64,000 bases of DNA from Bifidobacterium primatium. Its GTDB lineage: Bacteria; Actinomycetota; Actinomycetes; Actinomycetales; Bifidobacteriaceae. A model generated the notes under the pieces. The model was not told the DNA's origin, did no database searches, and saw nothing but the letters and a program-made list of their open reading frames with translations. A program made the position numbers and the translations under genes. The DNA is taken from contig NZ_PEBI01000003.1 of assembly GCF_002802875.1 (NCBI RefSeq), positions 288,306 through 352,305 on the forward strand. Reading direction: 5' to 3'. This document shows positions 15,077 to 24,115 of the stretch, one piece after another; within the stretch, counting starts at the first letter, position 1; each line of letters starts with the position of its first letter.

Positions 15077-15292
15077 TCGCATTCATCATCGTCAGATGAC
15101 CAATCTGAACACGAGTTATCAGTATAACCCATGAATGGAATGAATATGGCATATCCGCAGAATATTTTGTGTCTTTATCCTGGCATCTATAGTGCAATCT
15201 ACAGTGGATGTGTATTGCGAACGCATATCATACATCTTCGGACGGGTGCAACGCATCGCGTATAACAGGCAACGGCACGGGTGGAGGAAGTA

Positions 15293-16465
15293 TTGGGAAG
15301 GCATCAGCAGGCCGAGACGCTCGGTCTCATCGCGTCACTGGTGTGCGCCGTCGCCTCCGGCGTTGTGGCCGATTTGTATCTTGGTTTTGCTTCGGCGATT
15401 TGGCTGGTCTCCGGTCGTCTGTTCGCGGTGTGCTCCGGCATGGTCGCCGCATGTGGTGTCGTATCGTTCATTGTGGGGTATTCCCGGCGTTCGCATTCGT
15501 GGAGTCTGAAGCGTGGATGGTTCGTTCCCGTCCGACGGGCGTTTGAGACGCTGTCGCTTTCCGTGGTCTATGGCTCCACAATCTTCCTGAGCATGTATGC
15601 GCTGTTCGGCGTCATCAACAGCACGATGGGCCTGCGGTCGTTCAGTTCGTACGTTCCCGCCGTGGTCGCCCTGTTCTCCGCCGTGACCGGCTATCTGGTG
15701 TTCGTGCAGGCGGATTCGCTCAATTCGAAGACCATCGCCTCGCTGCTGCCGCTGTTCGTGGTGTCGGGTGTCTCCACGGCCGGTCTGACCTCCGACGATC
15801 CGAACTGGTGGAAGAACAATTTCTCCCAGCTTGGCGACCGAACCACCTTTGCTGCCCGCATGTTCAACTCCACACTGGTGTTGGCCGGTGTCTGCGTGGT
15901 CATTCTGAGTTATTTCGCCGTGTCCGAGCTCATCGCCACGCAACGCATGCGAATGCTGTGGCACGCCACCGCCGAGAAATCGTCCGATGACGGGGAACCC
16001 TCCGGTGAGGGCAAGCCCGACGAAGTGGACATCCCCCGTTTCTGGGCGAGAATCATCTGCCTGTCGGTGCTGCTGACGTTGGCGGGCATGTGCTTCGCCG
16101 GCGTGGGGCTGTTTCGCTACACGCCACATCCCATACTGCATAACGTATTCGCTCGTGGCCTGAGTCTGCCGATGAGCCTGCTCATGATATTTCTTCCCTG
16201 GCTGGCGCCGCAGTTGTCGAAGGCGATGTATGTGGTGTCCGATCTGATCATCGTCGCGATTGCGGTGGCGGGGGTGCGCTGGCTGCAGGGCGGCACCACG
16301 CTGACGAATGTGGAGGCGTTGGCCTGCATTCTGTTCATGGGATGGTTCATCGTGTTCTCACGTCAGATCGCCGCAATCGAGGCGGATCGCGTGCATGCGC
16401 AGCTTATGACGAGCCGTCCGGTGAGCGTGGTCCCGCGTGATTCCCGCATCTCGCCGAGGAACTGA
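15293..16465 (+). CDS. DUF998-type polytopic membrane protein
   Basis: About 390 residues with roughly eight to nine membrane helices and a charged cytoplasmic loop near residues 230-250 (EKSSDDGEPSGEGKPDEVD). The loop motif DPNWWKNNFSQLG between helices is the NFSxLG signature of DUF998/frpC-type membrane proteins of actinobacteria and archaea, whose function is unknown. A GGAGG at 15283 lies 5 nt before TTG 15293, making this the likely start; GTG 15281 would place the same GGAGG inside the gene. It is monocistronic, with tRNA-Pro upstream and a convergent LysR gene downstream. Confidence 0.65.
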   Translation: MGRHQQAETLGLIASLVCAVASGVVADLYLGFASAIWLVSGRLFAVCSGMVAACGVVSFIVGYSRRSHSWSLKRGWFVPVRRAFETLSLSVVYGSTIFLSMYALFGVINSTMGLRSFSSYVPAVVALFSAVTGYLVFVQADSLNSKTIASLLPLFVVSGVSTAGLTSDDPNWWKNNFSQLGDRTTFAARMFNSTLVLAGVCVVILSYFAVSELIATQRMRMLWHATAEKSSDDGEPSGEGKPDEVDIPRFWARIICLSVLLTLAGMCFAGVGLFRYTPHPILHNVFARGLSLPMSLLMIFLPWLAPQLSKAMYVVSDLIIVAIAVAGVRWLQGGTTLTNVEALACILFMGWFIVFSRQIAAIEADRVHAQLMTSRPVSVVPRDSRISPRN

Positions 16466-16500
16466 ACGCCCGGACACCGGCCGTCTCGCGAAGCGAATCA

Positions 16501-17448
16501 TCACGCGGCCAACGGTTTCACCGGTCCGTCGTAGAGGATCTCGTCACGGGTCACCGCCGTCGACAGCAGCATGGAGACCGCAAGGTCGGCGATGTATCCG
16601 GCCATCGGGGAAAGCTCCCATCCTTTGCGCGTGACGAGGGCGAATGTGTCGTAGATGGGTTTCTCGAATGCCGTGGTATGGATCGACGTGGGGAAATCCT
16701 TGTCCATGGTCACGGCGCGAGGCAGGATGGTGTCCCCCAGTCCATGCGCCACGAGGTCGACGGCCGCGCCGACGGTTTCGATTTCGATGATGGGCTCCAG
16801 GGTCACGCCCCTCATCTGCGCCTGTTGGGCAAGCTGACGTCGGGACGGGTCATGCCATCCATGATGGGCGTCATACAGGATCAGCGGCTCCTTGGGGATG
16901 TCCTCCACACGCATGGGCTTCGCGCAGCGCTCCGGCTTGGAACTGGCCCATACGATCTGCTGACGCATGAGCGGCACGATCTCCAAGCCGTCGGAGGGAA
17001 CGGGAAGGCAGAGCAGACCGCCTTCGAGCTCGCCGTCGCGCACGGCGTCGGCCACTTCGAACGAGTTCTGCCCGACAAGCCGCAGATGAACGTTGGGGTG
17101 GGCCCGGCAGAAGACCGCGGCCAGACCGGAAAGCCCGTAATATCCGGCGTTGCGCAGAATGCCGAAGGAGACCGTGCCGCCTTCTCCGGTAAGCAGGGCG
17201 TTCATGGCGGTCTCGGCTCCGAGCATGCCGTCGAGCAGACGTTTCGCCCAAGGCAGCAATGTTCGCCCGGCGGTGGTCGGCACCAGTCTTCTGCCGCCGC
17301 GAACGAACAACGGCAGCCCGTATGTCGATTCGATCTTGCGTACAAGCTCCGAAACGGTCGGCTGGGTCATACCGAGATAGTCGGCGGCCGCAGTGAACGA
17401 TTCCAATGTGGCCGCATAGTAGAACGCCTGCAGCTGTGTTACGGTCAT
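16501..17448 (-). CDS. LysR-family transcriptional regulator
   Basis: A 315-residue LTTR. The winged HTH lies at residues 1-60 (TVTQLQAFYYAATLESFTAA, TQPTVSELVRKIE) and a periplasmic-binding-protein-like effector domain follows (FGILRNAGYYGLSG and beyond). The ATG at 17448 has AAAGG upstream; a longer frame to 17547 crosses the regulatory region and is not used. It is divergent from aspA with 262 bp between and a clear dyad, so it very likely controls aspA. The effector is unknown; aspartate, fumarate or nitrogen status would fit. Confidence 0.88.
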   Translation of the reverse strand: MTVTQLQAFYYAATLESFTAAADYLGMTQPTVSELVRKIESTYGLPLFVRGGRRLVPTTAGRTLLPWAKRLLDGMLGAETAMNALLTGEGGTVSFGILRNAGYYGLSGLAAVFCRAHPNVHLRLVGQNSFEVADAVRDGELEGGLLCLPVPSDGLEIVPLMRQQIVWASSKPERCAKPMRVEDIPKEPLILYDAHHGWHDPSRRQLAQQAQMRGVTLEPIIEIETVGAAVDLVAHGLGDTILPRAVTMDKDFPTSIHTTAFEKPIYDTFALVTRKGWELSPMAGYIADLAVSMLLSTAVTRDEILYDGPVKPLAA

Positions 17449-17544
17449 GTTACCTTTTTGACCGCTCTGGGCCGGCGATCGATGGAGATCGACGTCATGG
17501 TTTTGCCGTGATTGCAACGTTTTCATGAGTGTCATTCTATATCG

Positions 17545-17561
17545 CATAGGTTTTCCCTATG
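17545..17561. promoter_or_regulatory. LysR-type operator between the regulator and aspA
   Basis: Perfect inverted repeat CATAGG-TTTTC-CCTATG, 97 bp before the regulator start and 150 bp before aspA. It fits the short-dyad T-N11-A style of LTTR sites. Confidence 0.5.
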
Positions 17562-17710
17562 TTAATTCAAGGAAGTGGTGCCCTTGTACGATACGAATGC
17601 GCTGCGTATGGTCATGAACTGTTGTTGCAGCCACCCAACGGCGGCAATGAAACATCGACAGCACAGACCGATTCGGGTCTGACACGACCGGACCATGAGG
17701 GAGAAACACC

Positions 17711-19153
17711 ATGACCGCTGCGATTCTGACACCAGTACACACCACCGCGACCACCGCCGACGCCACGCGGACCGAGCATGACTGCATCGGCGAGCTGCAG
17801 GTGCCGGCGAGCGCGTACTGGGGAATCCACACACAGCGTGCCATCGAGAACTTCCCCGTCTCCGGCGTGCCGGTCAGCCGTCACCCGGAGCTCATCCAGG
17901 CGTATGCGCTCGTCAAGCAGGCGTGCGCCCGCGCCAACGTGCAGCTCGGCGGCATCACGAAGACGCAGGGCCGTCTCATCGACGCCGCCTGCCGAGACAT
18001 CTACGACGGAGGATTCAACGACCAGTTCCCCGTCGATGTGCTGCAGGGCGGCGCCGGCACCAGCACTAACATGAACATGAACGAGGTGATTGCCAACCGC
18101 GCACTCGAGATCGGCGGTTACGAGAAGGGAGACTATGCGGTCATCCATCCGAATGACACGGTGAACAAGTCTCAGTCCACGAACGACACCTACCCTGCGG
18201 CGGTCCGCCTGTCGCTCGTTTTCGCGCTGCGTACGCTGATCCGCAGCTGTGACGCCCTGGCCATGTCGTTCCTCGCGCTCTCCCACCGCACCGAGAACAT
18301 CGTAAAGCTCGGCCGCACCCAGCTGCAGGACGCCGTCCCCATGACGTTCGGCCAGGAGTTCGGCGCCTTCCACACCGTGCTGGCCGCCGATGCGAAGAAG
18401 CTCAACGCCGAAATCGCCAGACTGTCCGTAGTGAATCTGGGAGGCACCGCCATCGGCACGGGCATCTGCGCGGACGCGAGGTTCCGCGGCCTCGTGACCA
18501 AGGAGCTGCGCAACGTCTCCGGCGTATCGGTTACCGCCGCCGAGGATGCGATCGCCGCGACCAGCGACATGGCCGACTTCGTGGATACGTCGTCGCAGAT
18601 CAAACGTCTGGCCGTGCATCTCGGCAAGATCGCGAACGACATTCGCCTGCTGACCAGCGGCCCGCAAGCCGGTCTGGTGGAGATTCACATTCCGGCACGT
18701 CAGGCGGGGTCCTCCATCATGCCGGGCAAGATCAACCCGGTAATTCCCGAATGCGTGAACCAGAGCGTATTCACCGTCATGGGCATGGACACCACGGTCA
18801 GCTGCGCCGCCGAGGCGGGCCAGTTGCAGCTCAACGCCTTCGAACCGGTCATCGCCCATTCGCTGCTCGATGGCATCGCAATTCTCGCCCACGCCATGGA
18901 TACCCTGCGCACCAACTGCGTGGAAGGCATCACCGTCAACGAGCAGATCGGCCTGGCGCGCGCCACGAACAGCGCGTCGCTGGCCACGTCGCTCAACGGA
19001 TACGTCGGCTACGAGGAGGCCGTGCGTCTGGCGAAGAAGGCCCTTGCCGAAGGTCGCAGCGTGCATGACGTCGCCATCGACGAAGGCATGGTGCGCAAGG
19101 AGATTCTCGATGACGTGCTTGACCCGTTGAAGCTCACCCGTCTGAACAAGTGA
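17711..19153 (+). CDS. aspA: Aspartate ammonia-lyase
   Basis: Fumarase/aspartase superfamily enzyme, 480 aa, that reversibly splits L-aspartate into fumarate and ammonia in the cytosol. It shows GTSTNMNMNEVI, the active-site loop signature GSSIMPGKINP (about 333-343) and NQSVFT. The ending (TRLNK) and the NMNMNEVIANRA segment are closer to aspartase than to class II fumarase. The family is a homotetramer of about 470-480 residues. GGGAGAAACACC precedes the ATG. Divergent from a LysR gene. In bifidobacteria, which lack a full TCA cycle, the enzyme would serve nitrogen or aspartate metabolism. Confidence 0.9.
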   Translation: MTAAILTPVHTTATTADATRTEHDCIGELQVPASAYWGIHTQRAIENFPVSGVPVSRHPELIQAYALVKQACARANVQLGGITKTQGRLIDAACRDIYDGGFNDQFPVDVLQGGAGTSTNMNMNEVIANRALEIGGYEKGDYAVIHPNDTVNKSQSTNDTYPAAVRLSLVFALRTLIRSCDALAMSFLALSHRTENIVKLGRTQLQDAVPMTFGQEFGAFHTVLAADAKKLNAEIARLSVVNLGGTAIGTGICADARFRGLVTKELRNVSGVSVTAAEDAIAATSDMADFVDTSSQIKRLAVHLGKIANDIRLLTSGPQAGLVEIHIPARQAGSSIMPGKINPVIPECVNQSVFTVMGMDTTVSCAAEAGQLQLNAFEPVIAHSLLDGIAILAHAMDTLRTNCVEGITVNEQIGLARATNSASLATSLNGYVGYEEAVRLAKKALAEGRSVHDVAIDEGMVRKEILDDVLDPLKLTRLNK

Positions 19154-19171
19154 ATTTGATTGAATGATGAT

Positions 19172-19212
19172 GCGAGGCCCTTCTCCCGAAAATTCCGGGA
19201 GAAGGGCCTCGT
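19172..19212 (+). terminator. Hairpin after aspA, probably bidirectional
   Basis: Perfect 15-bp inverted repeat (19174-19188 / 19196-19210) 20 bp after aspA and 33 bp from the end of the convergent Nif3-like gene. No strong T-run on either side. Confidence 0.6.
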
Positions 19213-19244
19213 CCATCCCGAAAGCGGGATGATTCGAAATCCGG

Positions 19245-20141
19245 TTATGCCAAGTGCAAAGACCATGGGTCGGTGTTGATCTGCGACAGGGTTATCGGCA
19301 TGACAACACCGTATGCCTGTTCGATGGCGTCCCGCACATCGCCCACAAGATAATGGAACAGGGAACGCTCGATGGCGGAATGCGGCGTATTGATCAATGC
19401 GGGCCGAGGCGTTTCGTCACCGGAACCGATCCGATATCCACGTTCGCGCAGACGGGCCTCGTATCGTGCCTGCTGCCAGGCGTCGGTGGCCGGGTGATGG
19501 CGCAGGTCGCTGGTGATGTATACGTCGGCGCCACTGGCACGAACCTCATCGAACAGTGAATCCCCCGAGCCGGGCAGAGTGGCCACGAGTCGCACCGGGG
19601 CGTCCAGTTCTCCGGCCACCTGCACGCCCATGTTCGTCTTCGGCAGAAGCTCCACAACGCAACGGGCCAGATCACGAAGGGTCATGGTCTCGGGCAGTGT
19701 TCCCACACGACCGAGACCAACGGGAAACTCGCTGCGTTCATCATGAACGGGCACGAGCGGCCGCTGGTCGACCAACCCCAGTCGGTCGGCGAATGCGTGG
19801 GCGGTGCCGCGATGGGCCGAATCGGCATTCGTGTGCCCCACCCACAGGGCGCAATGGTTTTCGATGAGCCGGTTGACGATATCGCCGCGGAACCCAAGGC
19901 CCGAGACCTCATGTACCGACCGGAAGAACAGCGGATGGTGGGTGATGAGCATGCCGGCGCCGGAAGCGATCGCCTCATCCACGGTCTCGGGTGTCGGGTC
20001 GACCGCGCAGTGGATTCTGCGCACCGGCCATGAGGGATCTCCCACGATCAGCCCCGGAGCGTCCCAATCTTCCGCATAACGCAGCGGATACAGTGTCTCC
20101 AGAACGTCCACGACCTGCTTCACATCGATGGAATCAACCAT
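19245..20141 (-). CDS. Nif3-like dinuclear metal-centre protein
   Basis: A 298-residue NIF3/YqfO-family protein. It has the metal-ligand motifs MLITHHPLFF and VGHTNADSAHRG and, near the C-terminus, PHSAIERSL with further histidines. Family members form hexameric toroids with a di-metal site. They are often annotated as GTP cyclohydrolase I type 2, which is doubtful. AAGGA precedes the ATG. It lies 48 bp downstream of polA on the same strand, a common actinobacterial pairing. Biochemical role unknown. Confidence 0.85.
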   Translation of the reverse strand: MVDSIDVKQVVDVLETLYPLRYAEDWDAPGLIVGDPSWPVRRIHCAVDPTPETVDEAIASGAGMLITHHPLFFRSVHEVSGLGFRGDIVNRLIENHCALWVGHTNADSAHRGTAHAFADRLGLVDQRPLVPVHDERSEFPVGLGRVGTLPETMTLRDLARCVVELLPKTNMGVQVAGELDAPVRLVATLPGSGDSLFDEVRASGADVYITSDLRHHPATDAWQQARYEARLRERGYRIGSGDETPRPALINTPHSAIERSLFHYLVGDVRDAIEQAYGVVMPITLSQINTDPWSLHLA

Positions 20142-20189
20142 GGGAATCCTTCCTTAGGGCCGGTGCGACCGGCTATGGGTTTGCGGGAA

Positions 20190-23009
20190 TCAGTGTGCGG
20201 CAAGCTGCCAGTCGTCGCCGATACCAGTGGACACGTCCAGCGGCACGTCCAAATCCACCGCGTGTTCCATGGCGTCGCGAATCAGCGCCGTGACCTGCTC
20301 GCTTTCGCCGGGAGCCACCTCCAGCACGAGTTCGTCATGAATCTGCAGGATGATGCGACTGCGCATGTTGTGTTCACGCAGTTCGGCATCCGCCTTGATC
20401 ATGGCGAGCTTCATGATGTCGGCCGCCGACCCCTGGATGGGAGCGTTGAGGGCTCCGCGTTCAGCCGCGTCGCGGACCCGTCGGTTCGTGGACCGCAGTC
20501 CGGGGAAATACCGGCGGCGTCCGAACATCGTCTCCGTGTACCCCTTGTCCTTGGCCTCGGCCACGAGTCCCTCGAGATAGTCATGGACCTTGCCGAACGT
20601 GGCGAAGTACTTCTCCTTGAGCACGTCGGCCTCGGCCGGGGAGATCTTCAGCTGCTGGGCCAGTCCATACGTGCTCAGGCCATATGCGAGGCCATAGCTC
20701 ATCGCCTTGACGTGGGAACGCTGGTCGCCGGTGATCTCATCCATCGGAACCTCGTAGACGAGCGAGGCCACGTACCGGTGGAAGTCGGCTCCCGAACGGA
20801 ACGCCTCGATCAGCGACTCGTCGCCGGAGCAATGCGCCATGATGCGCAGCTCCACCTGCGAGTAATCGCAGCTCAGCAGGGAGACGAATCCTTCGCCGGG
20901 CACGAACGCGCTGCGGATTTCACGACCGGCCGCGTTGCGGTTGGGAATGTTCTGCAGATTCGGGGCGGCGGAGCTCAGACGTCCCGTGGCGGCGACGGTC
21001 TGCTCGAACGTGGTGTGGATGCGACCATCATCGTGATTGACCTCGTCAAGCAGGCTCTGCACGATCTGCTTGAGCTTGTTGGTCTCACGATGCCTCAGCA
21101 GCGCTACAAGGAATGTGGTCGCCCGTTCGTTGCCGACATTGCGCACGACCATTTCCTGGAGTGCGGCGGCGTCGGTGGTGTATCCACCGGTCTTGGTCTT
21201 GCGTGTCCCACGAAGCTGCATGTCGTCGAACAGTACGGCTTGCAGCTGCTTGGGGCTTTGCAGATTGATGCGCCTGCCGGCGGCCTGCCACGCCTGTTCC
21301 TGGGCGTCACGCGCCTCCGTGGCGAACCGGTCACGCATGCCGATGAGCCTGCCTTCGTCCACAGCCGCGCCGACGGATTCCATGCCGGCCAGTACCCGTG
21401 ATACGGGAAGCTCAATCCTGCGCATGATGTCGTCCTGCTTGCGGTCGAGCGTCATCGGCCGCAGATGTCGGACCAGCGCGGCCACGCACGCCGCATGATG
21501 CGCCGGGATCTTCGCGGCCGTAGCATCGCCGTCATCGGAGTCATCATCCAGATCGAGCGACAGCTCGCCCTGGGACGAGGTCTCCTCCTCTTCGACATGC
21601 AGGTCGAGGAAATGCTCGGCGGCGGCATCCAACGAATCGGGATGGAAATCCGATTCCACGAGGTATCCGGCCAGCTGCGTATCGAACCATGGCAGCGGCA
21701 CCTCGATGCCGGCCGCCGAAAGAAGATGGGACTGCTCCTTGTACCCGTGCATGGCAAGTCCGTCGGCATGCGCGGATGCCAAGGCAACGACGACGTCCGA
21801 GACCAGGGACGGCCAATCGCCTTCCAGTACGACGACATGGTTGTCGGGGGCCAGAAGAGTCAAGGATTTCAGCGTGCTCACACCGTATCGGGTGGTGCCT
21901 TCCGCATGCAGCACCCAGAACGCGTCCGCATCCTGCCGATTCGCACCGGTCTCAATGTGTTCGCCGATCCACGAGCGCACGGAGGATTCCACATCGGCCG
22001 AACCGTCGAGAATGTCAACAAGCGGATCCTCGAAATCGTCCTCGACCGCATCGTCCATCGCGGCTTTCAGGCTCTCGTCCTCGAATCCGTCGGGAAACGC
22101 CTTGAGTACACGGCTTTTCGTACGCGGACCGAATTCGAGCTTCGTGAACAGGTTGTCCAATGCCGTGATGTTCGGCGGCGAAAGCACCAGTTCGCCGATG
22201 TCGACTCCAAGGTCGAGATCACGCACTAGGGCGTTGACCCGTCGGTTCAGTTTGACCTGCTCGATGTTTTCCCGAAGGGCCTCGCCCTTCTTGCCCTTGA
22301 TTTCCTCGGCATGTTCGATGATGCCGTCCAGCGAGCCGTACAGGTTCAGCCATTTGGCCGCGAAGCCGTCGCCCACGCCGGGGACGCCGGGAATGTTGTC
22401 CGCGGTCTCGCCGCGCAACGCCGCCAGATCGGGATACTGCTGCGGCGTGACCTTGTACTTGTCCACGACCGACTGTGGCGTCATATGACGCAGGTCCTTG
22501 AAATGATGGCCGGGGTACAGCACCGTGATCGAATCGTCGATGAGCTGGAATGCATCCCTGTCGCCGGAAAGCACGAGCGTGCGGAAGCCGGACCTCTCCC
22601 CCATGGAGGCCAGTGTGCCGATGACATCGTCGCCTTCGAATCCCGGCTTTTCGATGTAGGTGACGCCCAATGCGCGGAGCATGTCCTGAATGACCGGTAT
22701 CTGCGGAAGCAGGTCCTCCGGCGCCGCGTCACGTGTGCCCTTGTACTGGGGCAGCAAATCGTTGCGGAATGTGCCGCCCTTGACGTCGAAGGCCACGGCG
22801 ACATGCGTGGGCTTGTTGTCGAGGATGACACGCGTCAGCATGTTGGCGAAGCCCCATACCGCATTGGTGGCGAAGCCGGAGGATGTGGTGAAGTTTTCGG
22901 CGGGGAGGGCGAAATACGCCCGGAAGGCCAGGGAATGGCCGTCCACGACGAGCAGTGTCTTTTCTGCCGTCGCCTCCCCCGCTATCGTGTTTTGCGAAGA
23001 CAGAACCAT
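20190..23009 (-). CDS. polA: DNA polymerase I
   Basis: A 939-residue Pol I for Okazaki-fragment maturation and repair. The N-terminal 5'-3' exonuclease domain (about 1-300) has the FEGDDVIGTLA and HH2 (DNIPGVPGVGDGFAAKWL) motifs. A central 3'-5' exonuclease-like region lacks the usual DxE acids, so proofreading is probably absent. The polymerase domain has motif A (SCDYSQVELR, about 712), motif B (KAMSYGLAYG, about 770) and motif C (IHDELVLEV, about 890). Motif B carries Tyr where E. coli has Phe, as in mycobacterial Pol I, a change that eases ddNTP use. It ends 48 bp before the Nif3-like gene and starts 11 bp after pdtaR. Confidence 0.97.
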   Translation of the reverse strand: MVLSSQNTIAGEATAEKTLLVVDGHSLAFRAYFALPAENFTTSSGFATNAVWGFANMLTRVILDNKPTHVAVAFDVKGGTFRNDLLPQYKGTRDAAPEDLLPQIPVIQDMLRALGVTYIEKPGFEGDDVIGTLASMGERSGFRTLVLSGDRDAFQLIDDSITVLYPGHHFKDLRHMTPQSVVDKYKVTPQQYPDLAALRGETADNIPGVPGVGDGFAAKWLNLYGSLDGIIEHAEEIKGKKGEALRENIEQVKLNRRVNALVRDLDLGVDIGELVLSPPNITALDNLFTKLEFGPRTKSRVLKAFPDGFEDESLKAAMDDAVEDDFEDPLVDILDGSADVESSVRSWIGEHIETGANRQDADAFWVLHAEGTTRYGVSTLKSLTLLAPDNHVVVLEGDWPSLVSDVVVALASAHADGLAMHGYKEQSHLLSAAGIEVPLPWFDTQLAGYLVESDFHPDSLDAAAEHFLDLHVEEEETSSQGELSLDLDDDSDDGDATAAKIPAHHAACVAALVRHLRPMTLDRKQDDIMRRIELPVSRVLAGMESVGAAVDEGRLIGMRDRFATEARDAQEQAWQAAGRRINLQSPKQLQAVLFDDMQLRGTRKTKTGGYTTDAAALQEMVVRNVGNERATTFLVALLRHRETNKLKQIVQSLLDEVNHDDGRIHTTFEQTVAATGRLSSAAPNLQNIPNRNAAGREIRSAFVPGEGFVSLLSCDYSQVELRIMAHCSGDESLIEAFRSGADFHRYVASLVYEVPMDEITGDQRSHVKAMSYGLAYGLSTYGLAQQLKISPAEADVLKEKYFATFGKVHDYLEGLVAEAKDKGYTETMFGRRRYFPGLRSTNRRVRDAAERGALNAPIQGSAADIMKLAMIKADAELREHNMRSRIILQIHDELVLEVAPGESEQVTALIRDAMEHAVDLDVPLDVSTGIGDDWQLAAH

Positions 23010-23019
23010 GAACCTGCTC

Positions 23020-23631
23020 TCAGCCCTGCACCTGCTCGATGACGGCGTCCGCGACCTCCTGCATGGTGAGTCGACGGTCCATCGAGGTCTTCTGAATCCA
23101 GCGGAACGCCTCGGACTCGGTCAGACCCATGTTCTCCATCAGCAGGCCCTTGGCACGGTCGACCCGCTTGCGGGCTTCGAAACGCGCCTTCATGTCGGAG
23201 ACCTCGTCACGCAGCGCGTTCATCTGGTCGAAACGGCTGATGGCAACCTCAAGGGCGGGGAACAGCTTTTCGGGAACGAACGGCTTGACCACATAGGCCA
23301 TGGCACCGGCGTCGGCTGCCTTCTCCACAAGATTCTGCTGGGAGAACGCCGTCAGCATCACGACCGGGGCGAGATTCTCCTCGGCGATCTCCTTCGCTGC
23401 GGTGATGCCGTCCTTTCCGGGCATCTTGACGTCCATGACGACCACGTCGGGCACGAGCTCCTTGACGAGGTCCACGGCCTCCTGACCGCTGGCCGCCTCA
23501 CCGACCACGTCGTATCCGGCGCCACGCAACGACTCCACGATATCCAGACGAATAAGGGCCTCGTCCTCTGCCACGACTACGGTGCGACCCTTGGAATCGT
23601 CGACCATTCCATCAACGTCAATGTCTGCCAT
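23020..23631 (-). CDS. pdtaR: ANTAR-domain response regulator
   Basis: A 203-residue protein starting at ATG 23631 (AAAGGG upstream). The receiver domain occupies residues 1-125 with acidic pocket AEDEALIR and phospho-acceptor VVMDVKMPG (Asp66). A C-terminal ANTAR domain follows (DRAKGLLMENMGLTESEAFR) that binds RNA hairpins and prevents transcription termination. It matches PdtaR of mycobacteria in size and order. Its kinase partner is probably PdtaS at 53010-54491, not adjacent. It precedes polA by 11 bp, so a pdtaR-polA-nif3 operon is likely. Confidence 0.9.
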   Translation of the reverse strand: MADIDVDGMVDDSKGRTVVVAEDEALIRLDIVESLRGAGYDVVGEAASGQEAVDLVKELVPDVVVMDVKMPGKDGITAAKEIAEENLAPVVMLTAFSQQNLVEKAADAGAMAYVVKPFVPEKLFPALEVAISRFDQMNALRDEVSDMKARFEARKRVDRAKGLLMENMGLTESEAFRWIQKTSMDRRLTMQEVADAVIEQVQG

Positions 23632-23859
23632 TTCCGACCCTTTCAACTGCTTGAATGCGGGTGACACTTCACTCCATTGTAAGAAGACACGGCAGAGAGG
23701 CATTTCTGTTCGACCCGTCATGGACGGACAGAGGGGACGCCTCCGATATGTCTCCAATTACGGAATTCTAGTTGCCTTTTCCTGTTGCAAGTGTATCAGA
23801 ATAGCATCCGCCGGCGATTGCACGGAATTCGCGTGTTTCACCACGTCATGGAATACGGA

Positions 23860-23892
23860 ACAGGGCCGGAAACATTGGATTTCCGGCCCTGT
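23860..23892 (-). terminator. Hairpin downstream of tRNA-Leu(CAA)
   Basis: Perfect 12-bp arms ACAGGGCCGGAA/TTCCGGCCCTGT with a 9-nt loop, starting 10 bp after the tRNA 3' end; a short T-containing tail follows on the minus strand. Confidence 0.65.
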
Positions 23893-23901
23893 CGATACCT
23901 G

Positions 23902-23975
23902 TGCCCCGGGTGGGACTCGAACCCACACTGTACAGATTTTGAGGCTGTCTCCTCTACCAATTGGGATACCGGGGC
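23902..23975 (-). tRNA. tRNA-Leu(CAA), short class I form
   Basis: 74-nt cloverleaf on the minus strand: acceptor GCCCCGG/CCGGGGC, anticodon loop CTCAAAA giving CAA, T-arm GTGGG-TTCGAGT-CCCAC. The variable loop is only about 5 nt (ACAGT), whereas bacterial tRNA-Leu normally has a long variable arm. The D-stem has three good pairs and the anticodon stem has one mismatch. The Leu identity follows from the anticodon only. Confidence 0.8.
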
Positions 23976-24018
23976 GGCACCAGATGTACATTACACCATG
24001 TTCATGGTTCTGACAAAC

Positions 24019-24068
24019 ACAAGAGACCTGCCTGCGTGTCCTTGAGACACGGCAAGCAGGCCTCTTGT
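24019..24068 (-). terminator. Pyruvate kinase terminator
   Basis: Long stem: 17-bp outer arms with two wobble pairs (24019-24035 / 24052-24068) and an inner GTGTC/GACAC stem, followed on the minus strand by GTTTGTC. It lies about 48 bp after pyk. Confidence 0.75.
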
Positions 24069-24115
24069 CGTCACCGTTCATACGGCGACGATGACATCAA
24101 ATCCGATGCACGGAA

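Noticed and set aside
17711-19153. Class II fumarase
   Set aside because: Length and sequence around GTSTNMNMNEVI and the C-terminus fit aspartase better, although the GSSxMPxKxNP loop is shared.
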